DNA from: Chitinophagaceae bacterium
GTDB taxonomy: Bacteria; Bacteroidota; Bacteroidia; Chitinophagales; Chitinophagaceae
Reading direction: 5' to 3'
NCBI GenBank assembly: GCA_025362915.1
Contig: JANYEU010000464.1
Span: 1 to 8,370, forward strand
DNA: 8,370 nt
Shown here: positions 1-7,358 of the stretch, in pieces
Layout: each line of letters begins with the position of its first letter
Numbering within the stretch: position 1 is the first letter of the stretch
Program-made: the position numbers and the translations under genes
The notes under the pieces: generated by a model
What the model saw: the letters and a program-made list of their open reading frames with translations, nothing else
What the model was told of the DNA's origin: nothing
The model's database searches: none

Positions 1-117
1 GCTATAAAAAGGTATTCACGTCTATTCTCTCAAATTTTACTCATTGATAAACAAATAATTTACCAGCTACATGCAACTGGATTTAACCATTCGCAGCTAA
101 TGTATATTATTCTATAA
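1..117 (+). CDS. Possible C-terminal end of an upstream gene (partial)
   Basis: Frame 1 is open from the window edge for 38 codons and closes at a TAA at 115-117. The other two plus frames and the minus frames meet stops early in this stretch. The peptide is hydrophobic and basic and ends in LMYIIL. I do not recognise a family. In AT-rich DNA a 38-codon open run has a fair chance of being accidental, so this is only a candidate gene tail. If real, its stop lies 12 bp before the acetyltransferase start, which would put the two genes in one operon and explain the lack of a clear promoter in front of the acetyltransferase. Confidence 0.3.
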   Translation, partial: AIKRYSRLFSQILLIDKQIIYQLHATGFNHSQLMYIIL

Positions 118-129
118 AAGTATAACCTC

Positions 130-579
130 ATGTATTACGAAGCAACAAAAGACAACTACCTAATCAGTACCAACCTTGCCTTGATAGACATTGCCGGGGT
201 ACACCAATATTTAAGCGAAGAGTCTTATTGGGCAAAAGGAATTACATCGGCCACAGTAGAAAAATCTATTGCCCATTCTCTTTGTTTTGGCATGTATGAA
301 GAAGGTAAACTGATTGGCTTTGCCCGATTGGTAACCGATTATACCGCTTTCTCCTACCTGTGCGATGTGTTTATTTTACCTACTTATCAAGGAAAAGGTT
401 TGGGAAAATGGTTGATGCAAACCATACACAGCCACCCCGAATTGCAAGGCCTGCGTAGGTGGATGCTTGCCACAAGAGATGCACATGGTTTATATGCCCA
501 GTTTGGCTGGACACCACTTGATGATGCGTTTACAAAACGTTTTATGCAGCTGCACAACCCCAATGTTTATACCCAATAA
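130..579 (+). CDS. GNAT family N-acetyltransferase
   Basis: A 149-residue single-domain protein, the usual size for a small GNAT enzyme, which transfers an acetyl group from acetyl-CoA to an amine. The acetyl-CoA binding motif A is clear: strand 79-83 (DVFIL) runs into QGKGLGKWLM at 87-96, whose Q-x-x-G-x-G/A loop holds the CoA pyrophosphate. Strand beta-4 is at 61-70 (LIGFARLVTD). Motif B with the usual Tyr is at 112-127 (MLATRDAHGLYAQFGW), where Y122 is the candidate general acid. The C-terminal FTKRFMQLHNPNVY resembles small COG0454-type members. The substrate cannot be told from sequence. There is no signal peptide or membrane helix, so it should be cytosolic. The ATG at 130 is preferred because motif spacing is normal from there. 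A hairpin terminator starts directly after the stop. Confidence 0.88.
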   Translation: MYYEATKDNYLISTNLALIDIAGVHQYLSEESYWAKGITSATVEKSIAHSLCFGMYEEGKLIGFARLVTDYTAFSYLCDVFILPTYQGKGLGKWLMQTIHSHPELQGLRRWMLATRDAHGLYAQFGWTPLDDAFTKRFMQLHNPNVYTQ

Positions 580-610
580 AAAAGCCCCAAACTGTAGGTA
601 AGGGGCTTTT
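580..610. terminator. Bidirectional rho-independent terminator between convergent genes
   Basis: A perfect 9-bp stem pairs AAAAGCCCC (580-588) with GGGGCTTTT (602-610) across a 13-nt loop. The A-run on one side and T-run on the other give a U-tract in both directions. It begins immediately after the acetyltransferase stop (577-579) and lies 20 bp past the DUF2911 stop (630-632) on the opposite strand, so it can end both transcripts. Confidence 0.88.
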
Positions 611-629
611 GCAAATGTTTTTGTATGGG

Positions 630-1196
630 TTACAAACCAATGGGGAGGCTTGCTTTTACATCATCCCAAAGCATTATCAGGTTGGCACCCGGTTTGGCAT
701 CTTCAAAATACATGGTAAATGCTTCAATTACCTTGTCGTTTTTACTAACAGGAATATCAGTGCGCAAAACGTCTTTTTTGGCATCGTATCCATAACTGCC
801 CCAAGTATAATTGTCTTTACTCAAAATAATCGTCCATTTGGTGGCAGTTGGTATGCAATAAAGCGTGTATTTGCCTTGTGCAATAGCAGTTCCGGCAATG
901 GTAACGGGTTTAAAGAATTCAATTTCTGTGGCTTCGTTGGCACCTAACCGCCAGTTTTCATTGTATTTAACCAAGCCTCCAAAAATCTCTCTACCTTTTT
1001 TCAGCGGTCTGCAATAAATAACCCTTGCCATCGGATCTTCTTTTGTTTTGCCATTTATTTTAGACAAAGGATAATTGGGTGGCCAATAACTCATTTCCAT
1101 CGGACTTTTGGCTAATTCCGTAGGGTTGGGCTGCGCAAAACAGGCAGTGATAAAACATAAACACGCAAGGGAAAAGATAAATTGTTTCATTGTCAT
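630..1196 (-). CDS. DUF2911 family exported protein
   Basis: 188 residues. The core matches the Bacteroidota-rich DUF2911 family, whose function is unknown: VIYCRPLKKGREIFGGLV at 59-76, the hallmark NWRLGANEAT at 81-90, GKYTLYCIP at 108-116, KWTIILSK at 120-127 and WGSYGYDAKKDVLR at 132-145. The N-terminus is an export signal with a hydrophobic stretch at about 5-20. Cleavage could follow A21 (ACFA/Q, signal peptidase I), but I16-T17-A18-C19 also fits a lipobox, so it may be a lipoprotein. An ATG two codons in (1190) is an equally acceptable start. The start lies 13 bp beyond the AcpH-like gene's stop, so the two are probably co-transcribed. The transcript ends at the shared hairpin at 580-610. 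Role unknown; only the family and the envelope location are supported. Confidence 0.88.
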   Translation of the reverse strand: MTMKQFIFSLACLCFITACFAQPNPTELAKSPMEMSYWPPNYPLSKINGKTKEDPMARVIYCRPLKKGREIFGGLVKYNENWRLGANEATEIEFFKPVTIAGTAIAQGKYTLYCIPTATKWTIILSKDNYTWGSYGYDAKKDVLRTDIPVSKNDKVIEAFTMYFEDAKPGANLIMLWDDVKASLPIGL

Positions 1197-1209
1197 ACTT
1201 TTTTATTGA

Positions 1210-1812
1210 TTACAAATTATGGTGCAATTGGTTTTGCAAATATTCAAAAGAATATTCTTTTAGCTCAAGAAAAAAAATTTGATACAACTGTTTGATGGGT
1301 TCGTAATGTTCTTGCCAAAGATTGAAACAATCTTCGGAAGAAGTAAGATAAGCGGCACGGCGGACAATGCTGGCAAAACTTTTTTCTATACCCCAATCAA
1401 ACTGATAGTTATAGAGCCAGTTGTTTTCCTTCATATAGGGAAATGCTTTTTGAAACTTTTCCGGAAATAATTCTTGGTGACTATCGAGTATCTGATAGGT
1501 ATTTTCAGCAAAAACGGATAAGGCATTTGAAGTAGGAAAACAGTTAACGTCTAAGGCTAAATAATGATCGAAAACAATATCTATAAAAGCTCCTGAGTAA
1601 GCACCTACCGCCGATTTTAAGTATTGTTTAGCTTGCTTGGTGGCAGGATGATTATCTGTGAAAGTATCAATAGCCCGATGCAATTGTATTCCTTTTTGAA
1701 TGGATAATGGATAAGCGTACTGCTTTTTTCCTTTGATATAATCGCTGATGATATTGCCCACCACTATCTCTGGTTGCTCAAAAGAAAGGTATGCGTGGGC
1801 TAAGTAATTCAT
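1210..1812 (-). CDS. acpH: ACP phosphodiesterase (AcpH/DUF479 family)
   Basis: AcpH removes the 4'-phosphopantetheine arm from holo acyl carrier protein, regenerating apo-ACP. From the ATG at 1812 the protein has 200 residues, close to the family's usual length, and begins MNYLAHAYL, the classic AcpH N-terminus. A frame-extending ATG at 1833 would add seven residues (MLTYLYP) with no family counterpart, so I chose 1812. Family motifs follow in order: VVGNIISDYIKG near 17-28, GIQLHRAIDTFTDNHP near 40-55 and DIVFDHYLA near 78-86. The His and Asp residues in the last two form the HD-like metal site. The protein is soluble and cytosolic. It lies between gcvT (51 bp upstream) and the DUF2911 gene (13 bp downstream), consistent with a three-gene operon although no metabolic link is obvious. 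Many genomes annotate this family without experimental proof of ACP hydrolysis. Confidence 0.88.
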   Translation of the reverse strand: MNYLAHAYLSFEQPEIVVGNIISDYIKGKKQYAYPLSIQKGIQLHRAIDTFTDNHPATKQAKQYLKSAVGAYSGAFIDIVFDHYLALDVNCFPTSNALSVFAENTYQILDSHQELFPEKFQKAFPYMKENNWLYNYQFDWGIEKSFASIVRRAAYLTSSEDCFNLWQEHYEPIKQLYQIFFLELKEYSFEYLQNQLHHNL

Positions 1813-1863
1813 CGGATAAAGATAGGTAAGCACACCTAATATCTTCTATTCATGAAGGAAACA

Positions 1864-2940
1864 TTACGAAAAAGGAGTTTTTGCCACTATTGCCCTAACA
1901 AGTGTGTTTCGTATGTCAATAAAAATTGAACTACCAATTGTCGCATGAGCAATAGCTACATATCCTAAACCGACAGCCTTGTTTAATCCTGGTATTTGTG
2001 TTCCGCTTGTTACTTTGCCAATAACATTTCCTTCAGCATCTTTTATTAGGTAATCATGGCGAGGGATGCCCCTTTCTATCATCTCAAAACCAACTAGTTT
2101 TTTAGTTACGCCCTTTTTCTTTTGCTGTTCTAGAAAAGGGCTGTTTGTGAAATCTTTTGTGAACTTGGTTATCCATCCCAATCCAGCTTCCAATGGGGAG
2201 GTGGTGTCATCAATATCATTTCCGTAAAGGCAATAACCCATTTCCAATCGTAAGGTATCTCTAGCCCCAAGACCAATGGGTTTTATATTCAGTGCCATCA
2301 ATTTATCCCAGATAATGTTTGCGGCATTGTCACTATCCTCAAAATAAATCTCTACGCCGCCCGCCCCAGTATATCCTGTAGCACTAACCAATACATTATC
2401 CACCCCAGCAAATGCCCCTTTTACAAAAGTGTAATATTTAAGATTGGATATATCCATGGAAGTCAGTGGTTGCAATAGTTTGCAGGCATTAGGGCCTTGT
2501 ATGGCAAGCAAACAGGTTTTGGGACTGATATTGTGCATTTCAACATTGTTGGTGTTGAAACTACTTAACCAATTCCAGTCTTTCTCTATGTTGCTGGCAT
2601 TCACCACCAACATATAAACCTTGTTTGCGTCTACGCAATAAACAATAATGTCATCTACAATGCCACCGTCTTTATTGGGTAAACAACTGTATTGCGCTTG
2701 ACCATTTGTAAGTTTTGATGCATCATTACTGGTTACCCGTTGAATTAAGTCCAAGGCGTTGTCTCCTTTCAAAATAAATTCTCCCATGTGGCTTACATCA
2801 AACACGCCAACATTATTGCGAACTACGGCATGTTCATCATTGATGCCGGTATAGCTTATGGGCATATTGTAGCCTGCAAAAGGAGCCATCTTTGCGCCGA
2901 GGGCAATATGTTTTTCCGTAAAAGGGGTATTGATTGCCAT
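1864..2940 (-). CDS. gcvT: Aminomethyltransferase, glycine cleavage system T protein
   Basis: 358 residues, full length for GcvT. It takes the aminomethyl group from lipoylated H protein, releases ammonia and transfers the one-carbon unit to tetrahydrofolate, giving 5,10-methylene-THF. Visible motifs in order are MAPFAGYNMPISY at 18-30, GVFDVSHMGE at 45-54, the substrate-site DGGIVDD at 91-97 (this Asp pair holds the aspartate proposed to act in catalysis), AIQGP at 146-150, the folate-domain stretch GYTGAGGVEIYF at 189-200, LGARDTLRLEMGYCLYGNDID at 224-244 and SPLEAGLGW at 248-256. The C-terminal barrel has GKVTSGTQIPGLNKAVGLGYV (308-328). The other glycine cleavage genes (gcvH, gcvP) are not in the window, as is common in Bacteroidota. 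A good -7 promoter box lies about 30 bp upstream. The acpH-like gene follows after 51 bp with no terminator visible. Confidence 0.97.
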   Translation of the reverse strand: MAINTPFTEKHIALGAKMAPFAGYNMPISYTGINDEHAVVRNNVGVFDVSHMGEFILKGDNALDLIQRVTSNDASKLTNGQAQYSCLPNKDGGIVDDIIVYCVDANKVYMLVVNASNIEKDWNWLSSFNTNNVEMHNISPKTCLLAIQGPNACKLLQPLTSMDISNLKYYTFVKGAFAGVDNVLVSATGYTGAGGVEIYFEDSDNAANIIWDKLMALNIKPIGLGARDTLRLEMGYCLYGNDIDDTTSPLEAGLGWITKFTKDFTNSPFLEQQKKKGVTKKLVGFEMIERGIPRHDYLIKDAEGNVIGKVTSGTQIPGLNKAVGLGYVAIAHATIGSSIFIDIRNTLVRAIVAKTPFS

Positions 2941-2971
2941 AAATAACTTATTGAATAAATGAAAAGAATTG

Positions 2972-2979
2972 CAAATGTA
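2972..2979 (-). promoter_or_regulatory. Bacteroidota-type -7 promoter box for gcvT
   Basis: On the minus strand this reads TACATTTG, an exact match to the Bacteroidota sigma-70 -7 consensus TAnnTTTG. It ends 31 bp before the gcvT ATG, which implies a leader of about 25 nt. No clean -33 TTTG is present at ideal spacing; the nearest candidate is a TTTT at 2998-2995. A leader this short leaves no room for a glycine riboswitch. Confidence 0.55.
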
Positions 2980-3165
2980 AAAGAGACATCTACTAAAATT
3001 TATTTTGTTTTCAATACATCTTGGTAAGTATTATTTTAAGGTTTTAGATTCTGGCATCCCTCACCTAACGATGGGTGTTTTATTTAATATTTGTTAAAAT
3101 GTCACCTAAATTTTGAGTTCAGATTTCAATGTTTATAGAAATTACAAGTTTTATTCATTTTCTCC

Positions 3166-3173
3166 TATATTCG
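3166..3173 (+). promoter_or_regulatory. Possible -7 promoter box for gldJ
   Basis: TATATTCG matches the Bacteroidota -7 consensus TAnnTTTG at seven of eight positions and sits 49 bp before the gldJ ATG. A T-run at 3149-3152 is a weak -33 candidate at shorter than usual spacing. The rest of the 282-bp divergent region (2941-3222) is AT-rich. It holds two direct copies of TCACCTAA (3061-3068 and 3102-3109) and otherwise nothing I can assign. Confidence 0.35.
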
Positions 3174-3222
3174 CATCTTAAAATAGGTTTTTATAACAAG
3201 GATACATTTTCAAACAAGTGCC

Positions 3223-4776
3223 ATGCAAATAACATCACGTTTAACAAATTTTGTTTTAACCTTAACCACAATAGTAGGTTTGTACTCTTGCGGCCCCAAG
3301 GCAGAAAAGTCTGCCGTAACGGGAATGACATACGGCGATAAAAAGTTGGGTGGATTCTCTGTGGCTAAACCAAAAGATACCAAGGTTGCACCTGGTCTTG
3401 TGTTTATTCAAGGTGGTACTTTCACAATGGGTGCTACAGAAGAAGATGTACTACAAGAGTGGAATAATATAGCAAGAAGGGTTACTGTAAACTCTTTCTT
3501 TATTGATAAGACTGAGGTGGCTAACGTACACTATCGTGAATATTTATATTGGTTAGAACACATGTTCACTGATACGCCAAAATATAATGCCCTTTTAAAC
3601 GGTGCACGTCCCGACACTTTGGTTTGGAGAAAATCACTTTCTTATAACGAACCTTATGTAGAGTATTATTTCCGTCACCCTTCTTACAATTATTATCCTG
3701 TAGTTGGTGTTAGTTGGAAACAGGCTTATGATTTTTGTCAATGGCGTACAGATATAGTAAATGAGTATGAACTTAAGAAGCTTAATTACATTGACAACAA
3801 ACAAACCAGTAAAAGTATGTTTGGTCAAAATGATAACCACTTTGTAACCAAAAGTTACTTGATGGGTGAATATCAAGCAAAACCGGGTACTAAAACCAAG
3901 TCTAGTTCTAATCCGTTGAAAGATGAGAACGGAAAACCAAGAAATCCTCGTTTTGAAGATGGTGTTATGTTTGCTGACTATCGCCTTCCATCTGAAGCAG
4001 AGTGGGAATATGCAGCTTATGGTTATATAGTTGAAAATCCACAAAGGAAACCTTCAAAGAATCAACGTGGTGAAGAAAATATTCAAAACAAGCAAATATA
4101 TTCTTGGAAGGATGATGGCTTCTCCAGCTTACGTAATACAAAACCTGGTGGTTATCAAGGTGCAATGCTTGCAAACTTCAAACGTGGTAACGGTGACTAC
4201 ATGGGCGTTGCTGGTGGTTTGAATGATAATGCGGCAATTACTGCCGAAGTTGAATCTTATATGCCTAATGGATACGGATTGTACAATATGAGTGGAAATG
4301 TGAGTGAGTGGGTTGCTGATGTTTACAGACCATTAACCAGCATTGAAGCTGATGACTTTAACCCATTGCGCGGTAACGTATTTAAAAAAGTAGATATGAG
4401 CGGTGGTGCTGGTAATCTTAGAGATAGTCTTGGTAGAATCAAGATGGTTCTTGAATCTGATTCTGCCTTGAAAGACAGAAGAAACTACCAAAAAGCTTAT
4501 GCTATTGATTATATGGATGGTGATAGTACAAGCCAAGTTAATTATGGATATGGTGTAACCACATTGGTTTCTGATAAATCTCGTGTTGTTAAGGGTGGTA
4601 GTTGGAATGATGGCCCTTATTGGTTAGCTCCTGGTAGCAGAAGATTTTTGGAAGAAGAACAGAGTAGTAGTACTATCGGTTTCCGTTGTGCCATGACTCA
4701 CTATGGTGCTTCTGAAAATTTGAAAGCAAGTACAAAAACTGGTAATATCTTCCCTCAAAGAAAACAAAGAAGATAA
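3223..4776 (+). CDS. gldJ: Gliding motility / type IX secretion lipoprotein GldJ
   Basis: 517 residues. A type II signal peptide precedes the lipobox L20-Y21-S22-C23, so the mature protein is lipid-anchored. GPKAEKS after Cys23 is not acidic, which argues against surface export. The rest is a sulfatase-modifying-factor (FGE/SUMF1-like) fold: GGTFTMG at 64-70, YYPVVGVSWKQAYDFCQWR at 157-175, YRLPSEAEWEYAAYG at 253-267, NGYGLYNMSGNVSEWVAD at 349-366, VVKGGSWND at 455-463 and IGFRCA at 485-490. The N-terminal segment with DVLQEWNN (75-82), EYLYWL (106-111) and ARPDTLVWR (128-136) is characteristic of GldJ. Length and the murF neighbour favour GldJ over its paralogue GldK, which is normally followed by gldLMN. 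GldJ stabilises other gliding/T9SS proteins and is required for gliding in Flavobacterium. The paired FGE cysteines (CxxxxC) are absent, so it should not be an enzyme. A strong terminator follows. Confidence 0.93.
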   Translation: MQITSRLTNFVLTLTTIVGLYSCGPKAEKSAVTGMTYGDKKLGGFSVAKPKDTKVAPGLVFIQGGTFTMGATEEDVLQEWNNIARRVTVNSFFIDKTEVANVHYREYLYWLEHMFTDTPKYNALLNGARPDTLVWRKSLSYNEPYVEYYFRHPSYNYYPVVGVSWKQAYDFCQWRTDIVNEYELKKLNYIDNKQTSKSMFGQNDNHFVTKSYLMGEYQAKPGTKTKSSSNPLKDENGKPRNPRFEDGVMFADYRLPSEAEWEYAAYGYIVENPQRKPSKNQRGEENIQNKQIYSWKDDGFSSLRNTKPGGYQGAMLANFKRGNGDYMGVAGGLNDNAAITAEVESYMPNGYGLYNMSGNVSEWVADVYRPLTSIEADDFNPLRGNVFKKVDMSGGAGNLRDSLGRIKMVLESDSALKDRRNYQKAYAIDYMDGDSTSQVNYGYGVTTLVSDKSRVVKGGSWNDGPYWLAPGSRRFLEEEQSSSTIGFRCAMTHYGASENLKASTKTGNIFPQRKQRR

Positions 4777-4795
4777 TACAACTTTGAAAATATTT

Positions 4796-4829
4796 AAAAA
4801 AGTCACTTAATTTATTAAGTGACTTTTTT
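4796..4829 (+). terminator. Rho-independent terminator after gldJ
   Basis: A perfect 15-bp inverted repeat pairs AAAAAAGTCACTTAA (4796-4810) with TTAAGTGACTTTTTT (4815-4829) around a TTTA loop, ending in a six-T run and followed by further T-rich sequence. It starts 20 bp after the gldJ stop and lies 33 bp before the murF ATG. murF therefore needs either readthrough or a promoter inside the 33-bp gap, where no good consensus box is visible. Confidence 0.9.
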
Positions 4830-4862
4830 ATTTTTATGATATTTACCAAACAATAATTTATA

Positions 4863-6152
4863 ATGGAAATAGCTAATCAGATTAAGGAACTTTATAAACT
4901 TTTCTTACAATATCCCACTGTTCAAACTGATACTCGCAAGCTACAAAAGGGAGACATTTTCTTTGCTCTTTCTGGACCTAATTTCAACGGTAGTGACTTT
5001 GCAATTATGGCACTTGAAATGGGAGCATCTCATGCCATTATTGATAAAGATATAGACACTATTAGCGAGAAGATTATAAAAGTGCCAGATACTTTACTAG
5101 CACTTCAACAGTTGGCTAAGTACCATCGGCAACAACTCAATATTCCTGTTTTGGCTATCACTGGAAGTAATGGAAAAACAACTACCAAAGAACTTGTCAG
5201 TAATGTTCTTGCTACCACTTTAATTACCTACACTACCCAAGGGAATTTGAATAATCATATTGGTGTACCATTAACATTATTAAGTATTAAACCTGATGCG
5301 GAAATTGCAGTGATAGAAATGGGAGCCAACCATCAACAAGAAATTGCCGGATACTGTGAATATACACTTCCTACCCATGCGCTTATTACTAATTGCGGCA
5401 AGGCACATCTGGAAGGCTTTGGTGGTGTGGAAGGAGTAAGAAAAGGAAAAGGAGAGTTGTACGATTTTATTAGGGAGAATGGAGGTACGGTCTTCATAGA
5501 TTGGGATTATGAGTATTTACAGTCTATTAGTGCCGGAATAAAAGATTTAGTAAAATACGGTACTGTTGAAGGTGATATTATAGGAAATATTATTGCCAGT
5601 AATCCTTTTCTCCAAGTCAGTATTAAAAATGAACAAGGATTGTCTTCTATTTCTACTCAACTAGTAGGTGATTACAACCTTCCAAATGTATTGTGTGCCG
5701 TAGCTGTAGGAAAGTATTTTAAAGTGTCCAATGATAAGATCAAATATGCCATAGAAAATTATACTCCTACAAATAGTCGCTCTCAAATGATTGAAAAAGA
5801 TACAAATTCAATCATTCTAGATGCCTATAATGCCAACCCTACTAGCATGAAAGCAGCTATAGAAAACTTCGCAAAGTTGGAAGCTGAAAATAAGATAATT
5901 TTTATTGGTGGCATGATGGAACTAGGCGATGAAAGCCTTGCCGAACATGAATCTATCATCAATCTAATCAAGAAATATACTTGGGATAAAGTAATATTGG
6001 TGGGAGGGGATTTTTATAAAGTAAATCATCCTTTTATGTATTTCAATTCTTCAAGCGAGGCAAAGGAATGGTTTACTAATCAACACTTCACTAACACCCA
6101 CTTTTTAATAAAGGGTTCTAGAAGTATGCAGATGGAGAAAATTATCCAGTAG
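4863..6152 (+). CDS. murF: UDP-N-acetylmuramoyl-tripeptide--D-alanyl-D-alanine ligase MurF
   Basis: 429 residues, normal length for Bacteroidota MurF. It performs the last cytoplasmic step of the stem peptide, joining D-Ala-D-Ala to UDP-MurNAc-tripeptide with ATP. The N-terminal domain has the uridine-binding TDTRKLQKGDIFFAL at 22-36. The central ATPase domain has the P-loop ITGSNGKTTTKE at 99-110, QGNLNNHIGVPLTLL at 126-140, VIEMGANHQQEI at 150-161 and ITNCGKAHLEGFG at 175-187. VRKGKGELY at 192-200 carries the lysine expected to be carbamylated (K196 by position before Gly-Glu). The C-terminal domain has NSRSQMIE (304-311), the MurF-specific DAYNANPTSMKAAIENF (320-336) and GGMMELGDESLAEHE (349-363). 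The remaining mur genes are not in the window. Adjacency to gldJ is, from memory, recurrent in Bacteroidota and supports both calls. Confidence 0.97.
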   Translation: MEIANQIKELYKLFLQYPTVQTDTRKLQKGDIFFALSGPNFNGSDFAIMALEMGASHAIIDKDIDTISEKIIKVPDTLLALQQLAKYHRQQLNIPVLAITGSNGKTTTKELVSNVLATTLITYTTQGNLNNHIGVPLTLLSIKPDAEIAVIEMGANHQQEIAGYCEYTLPTHALITNCGKAHLEGFGGVEGVRKGKGELYDFIRENGGTVFIDWDYEYLQSISAGIKDLVKYGTVEGDIIGNIIASNPFLQVSIKNEQGLSSISTQLVGDYNLPNVLCAVAVGKYFKVSNDKIKYAIENYTPTNSRSQMIEKDTNSIILDAYNANPTSMKAAIENFAKLEAENKIIFIGGMMELGDESLAEHESIINLIKKYTWDKVILVGGDFYKVNHPFMYFNSSSEAKEWFTNQHFTNTHFLIKGSRSMQMEKIIQ

Positions 6153-6225
6153 CCTTGCCTTAATGTAAAAGTGGTTGCAAAAAATCTTATGGTTACCTTG
6201 CCGCCGTTCTCAGAAAATTATTTAT

Positions 6226-6687
6226 ATGGCGCTCTCCACAAATACCCCTTCTTACCTCGTTAGTTTATTACAAAACAAATGTCCCCGCTGCCGGCAAGGG
6301 GATTTATTTGTTAGTAAGGCGGCTTACAATCTTAAGAACGGTGAAAACGTAAAAATGAACGACCGTTGCCCCGTTTGTAACCAACAAACCGAAATAGAAG
6401 TAGGGTTTTATTATGGCACCAGCTATGTAAGCTATGCACTCACCGTAGCATTTTCTGGGCTTTCGTTTGCACTTTGGTTTTTTACCATTGGTTTTAATCT
6501 GGAAGATAACCGCATCTTCTGGTGGCTTGGTCTTAATGCATTTGTTTTATTGCTTATGCAACCCTTATTTATGCGCATCAGTAGAAGCATGTGGATTAGC
6601 TGGTTTGTAGATTATGATTCCGAATGGCAACAACACCAACCCAAAGATTCTGAACGTATTGTGCAGGAACACATGAATAATTGGTAA
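6226..6687 (+). CDS. DUF983 family membrane protein with zinc-ribbon-like cysteines
   Basis: From the ATG at 6226 the protein has 153 residues. An upstream in-frame ATG at 6175 would add 17 residues (starting MQKILWLPCRR) with no family counterpart, so the internal start is preferred. The N-terminal half has two CPxC pairs, KCPRCRQGDLF (Cys19, Cys22) and DRCPVC (Cys48, Cys51), spaced like a zinc ribbon. Two hydrophobic helices follow at about 62-88 and 96-116. Next is the conserved MRISRSMWISWFVDYD at 116-131 and a hydrophilic tail. This architecture is that of DUF983, a membrane family of unknown function common in Bacteroidota and Proteobacteria. It starts 73 bp after murF on the same strand. 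Its stop is only 3 bp from the stop of the convergent DsbA-like gene, with no terminator hairpin between them. Confidence 0.87.
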   Translation: MALSTNTPSYLVSLLQNKCPRCRQGDLFVSKAAYNLKNGENVKMNDRCPVCNQQTEIEVGFYYGTSYVSYALTVAFSGLSFALWFFTIGFNLEDNRIFWWLGLNAFVLLLMQPLFMRISRSMWISWFVDYDSEWQQHQPKDSERIVQEHMNNW

Positions 6688-6690
6688 CAG

Positions 6691-7347
6691 CTACTTATGT
6701 AGTACCTCTTTCAACACATTCATTAGTGTGGTGTTGATACTTTCAAAGTTTGCATATCCTTTTGCAATCAAATAAAACTTACTCTCGCCCGTTTGCAATA
6801 GCACACAAGGGAAGCCTGTAACCTGCAACTGTTTACACAACTGAAACTCATAATGGGCTTTCTCCTTATACTCCTCGCTTGCAAGCTTTAAATAGAAGGC
6901 TTCCTCATTTATCCCGTACTTTTCTGCCAAGTGCCTGTACGCTTCATCATCCGTCAAATCCCGGCCTTCAAAATGTAGGGAATATTGCAAATCGGCAGCA
7001 AACGATACTTGTTTTTCAGGATAATATTCCTTCAGGATGCACAAGGCTATTGCTGGTTTCTCACTGTTTGGATACCAATCACTCTCCTCCGGGTTGTTGA
7101 TATGCCATAAATAATCTTCCCCAAATTGCACACCCGTATATTCCTCCACGGTCTTATAGGCATTCTGAATAAAGCTGGCAGTAGCACCAATATGAACAGG
7201 TTTTTCGGGCAAAACCATACCTCCGCTCAGTACTTCTATTGGCAAAAACTTGCTATACTCAGCATCTATTTGCTTTATCACGTTGCTAAAACCATAGCAC
7301 CAACCGCAAAAAGCATCATAACAATAAAACAAGACTGGATCAAACAT
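6691..7347 (-). CDS. DsbA family (FrnE-like) thiol-disulfide oxidoreductase
   Basis: 218 residues with a thioredoxin-fold DsbA-type layout. Strand 1 (VLFYCYDAFC) leads into the redox motif C14-G-W-C17, in the context DAFCGWCYGF that is typical of COG3531/FrnE-like proteins. A helical insertion spans about 50-170, and the cis-proline loop is TGFPCVLL at 178-185 (P180). There is no signal peptide, so it should act in the cytosol; FrnE-like members are linked to thiol redox and stress, but the substrate here is unknown. Extra cysteines occur at 9, 103, 171 and 181, the last directly after the cis-proline. The frame stays open upstream of 7347 but contains no start codon there, so this ATG is secure. 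The start codon lies inside a 15-bp palindrome (7344-7358), and a near-consensus -7 box abuts it. Confidence 0.9.
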   Translation of the reverse strand: MFDPVLFYCYDAFCGWCYGFSNVIKQIDAEYSKFLPIEVLSGGMVLPEKPVHIGATASFIQNAYKTVEEYTGVQFGEDYLWHINNPEESDWYPNSEKPAIALCILKEYYPEKQVSFAADLQYSLHFEGRDLTDDEAYRHLAEKYGINEEAFYLKLASEEYKEKAHYEFQLCKQLQVTGFPCVLLQTGESKFYLIAKGYANFESINTTLMNVLKEVLHK

Positions 7348-7358
7348 TTGGCAAATGT
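7344..7358. promoter_or_regulatory. Palindrome over the DsbA-like start codon with a near-consensus -7 box
   Basis: ACATTTGGCAAATGT is a perfect inverted repeat (7-bp arms around one base) covering the start codon at 7347-7345. On the minus strand CACATTTG (7359-7352) differs from TAnnTTTG only in its first base and shares ACATTTGC with the gcvT box. If it is the -7 element, transcription would begin at or very near the ATG, giving a leaderless message or an operator over the start site. Both readings are inference. Confidence 0.25.

Noticed and set aside
609..947. Plus-strand open frame of 112 codons
   Set aside because: It lies antisense within the DUF2911 gene, which has clear family motifs and a signal peptide; this frame's translation shows no recognisable pattern.
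3062..3077. CACC/GGTG hairpin followed by a T-rich stretch in the gldJ upstream region
   Set aside because: Only four base pairs with an eight-base loop, and no gene ends nearby that would need a terminator.
2941..3222. Possible glycine riboswitch in front of gcvT
   Set aside because: The gcvT promoter box leaves only about 25 nt of leader and no aptamer-like conserved stems are visible in the region.
3634..4044. Minus-strand open frame of 136 codons
   Set aside because: It is antisense to the FGE-like domain of gldJ, and its composition is that of a reverse-frame shadow.
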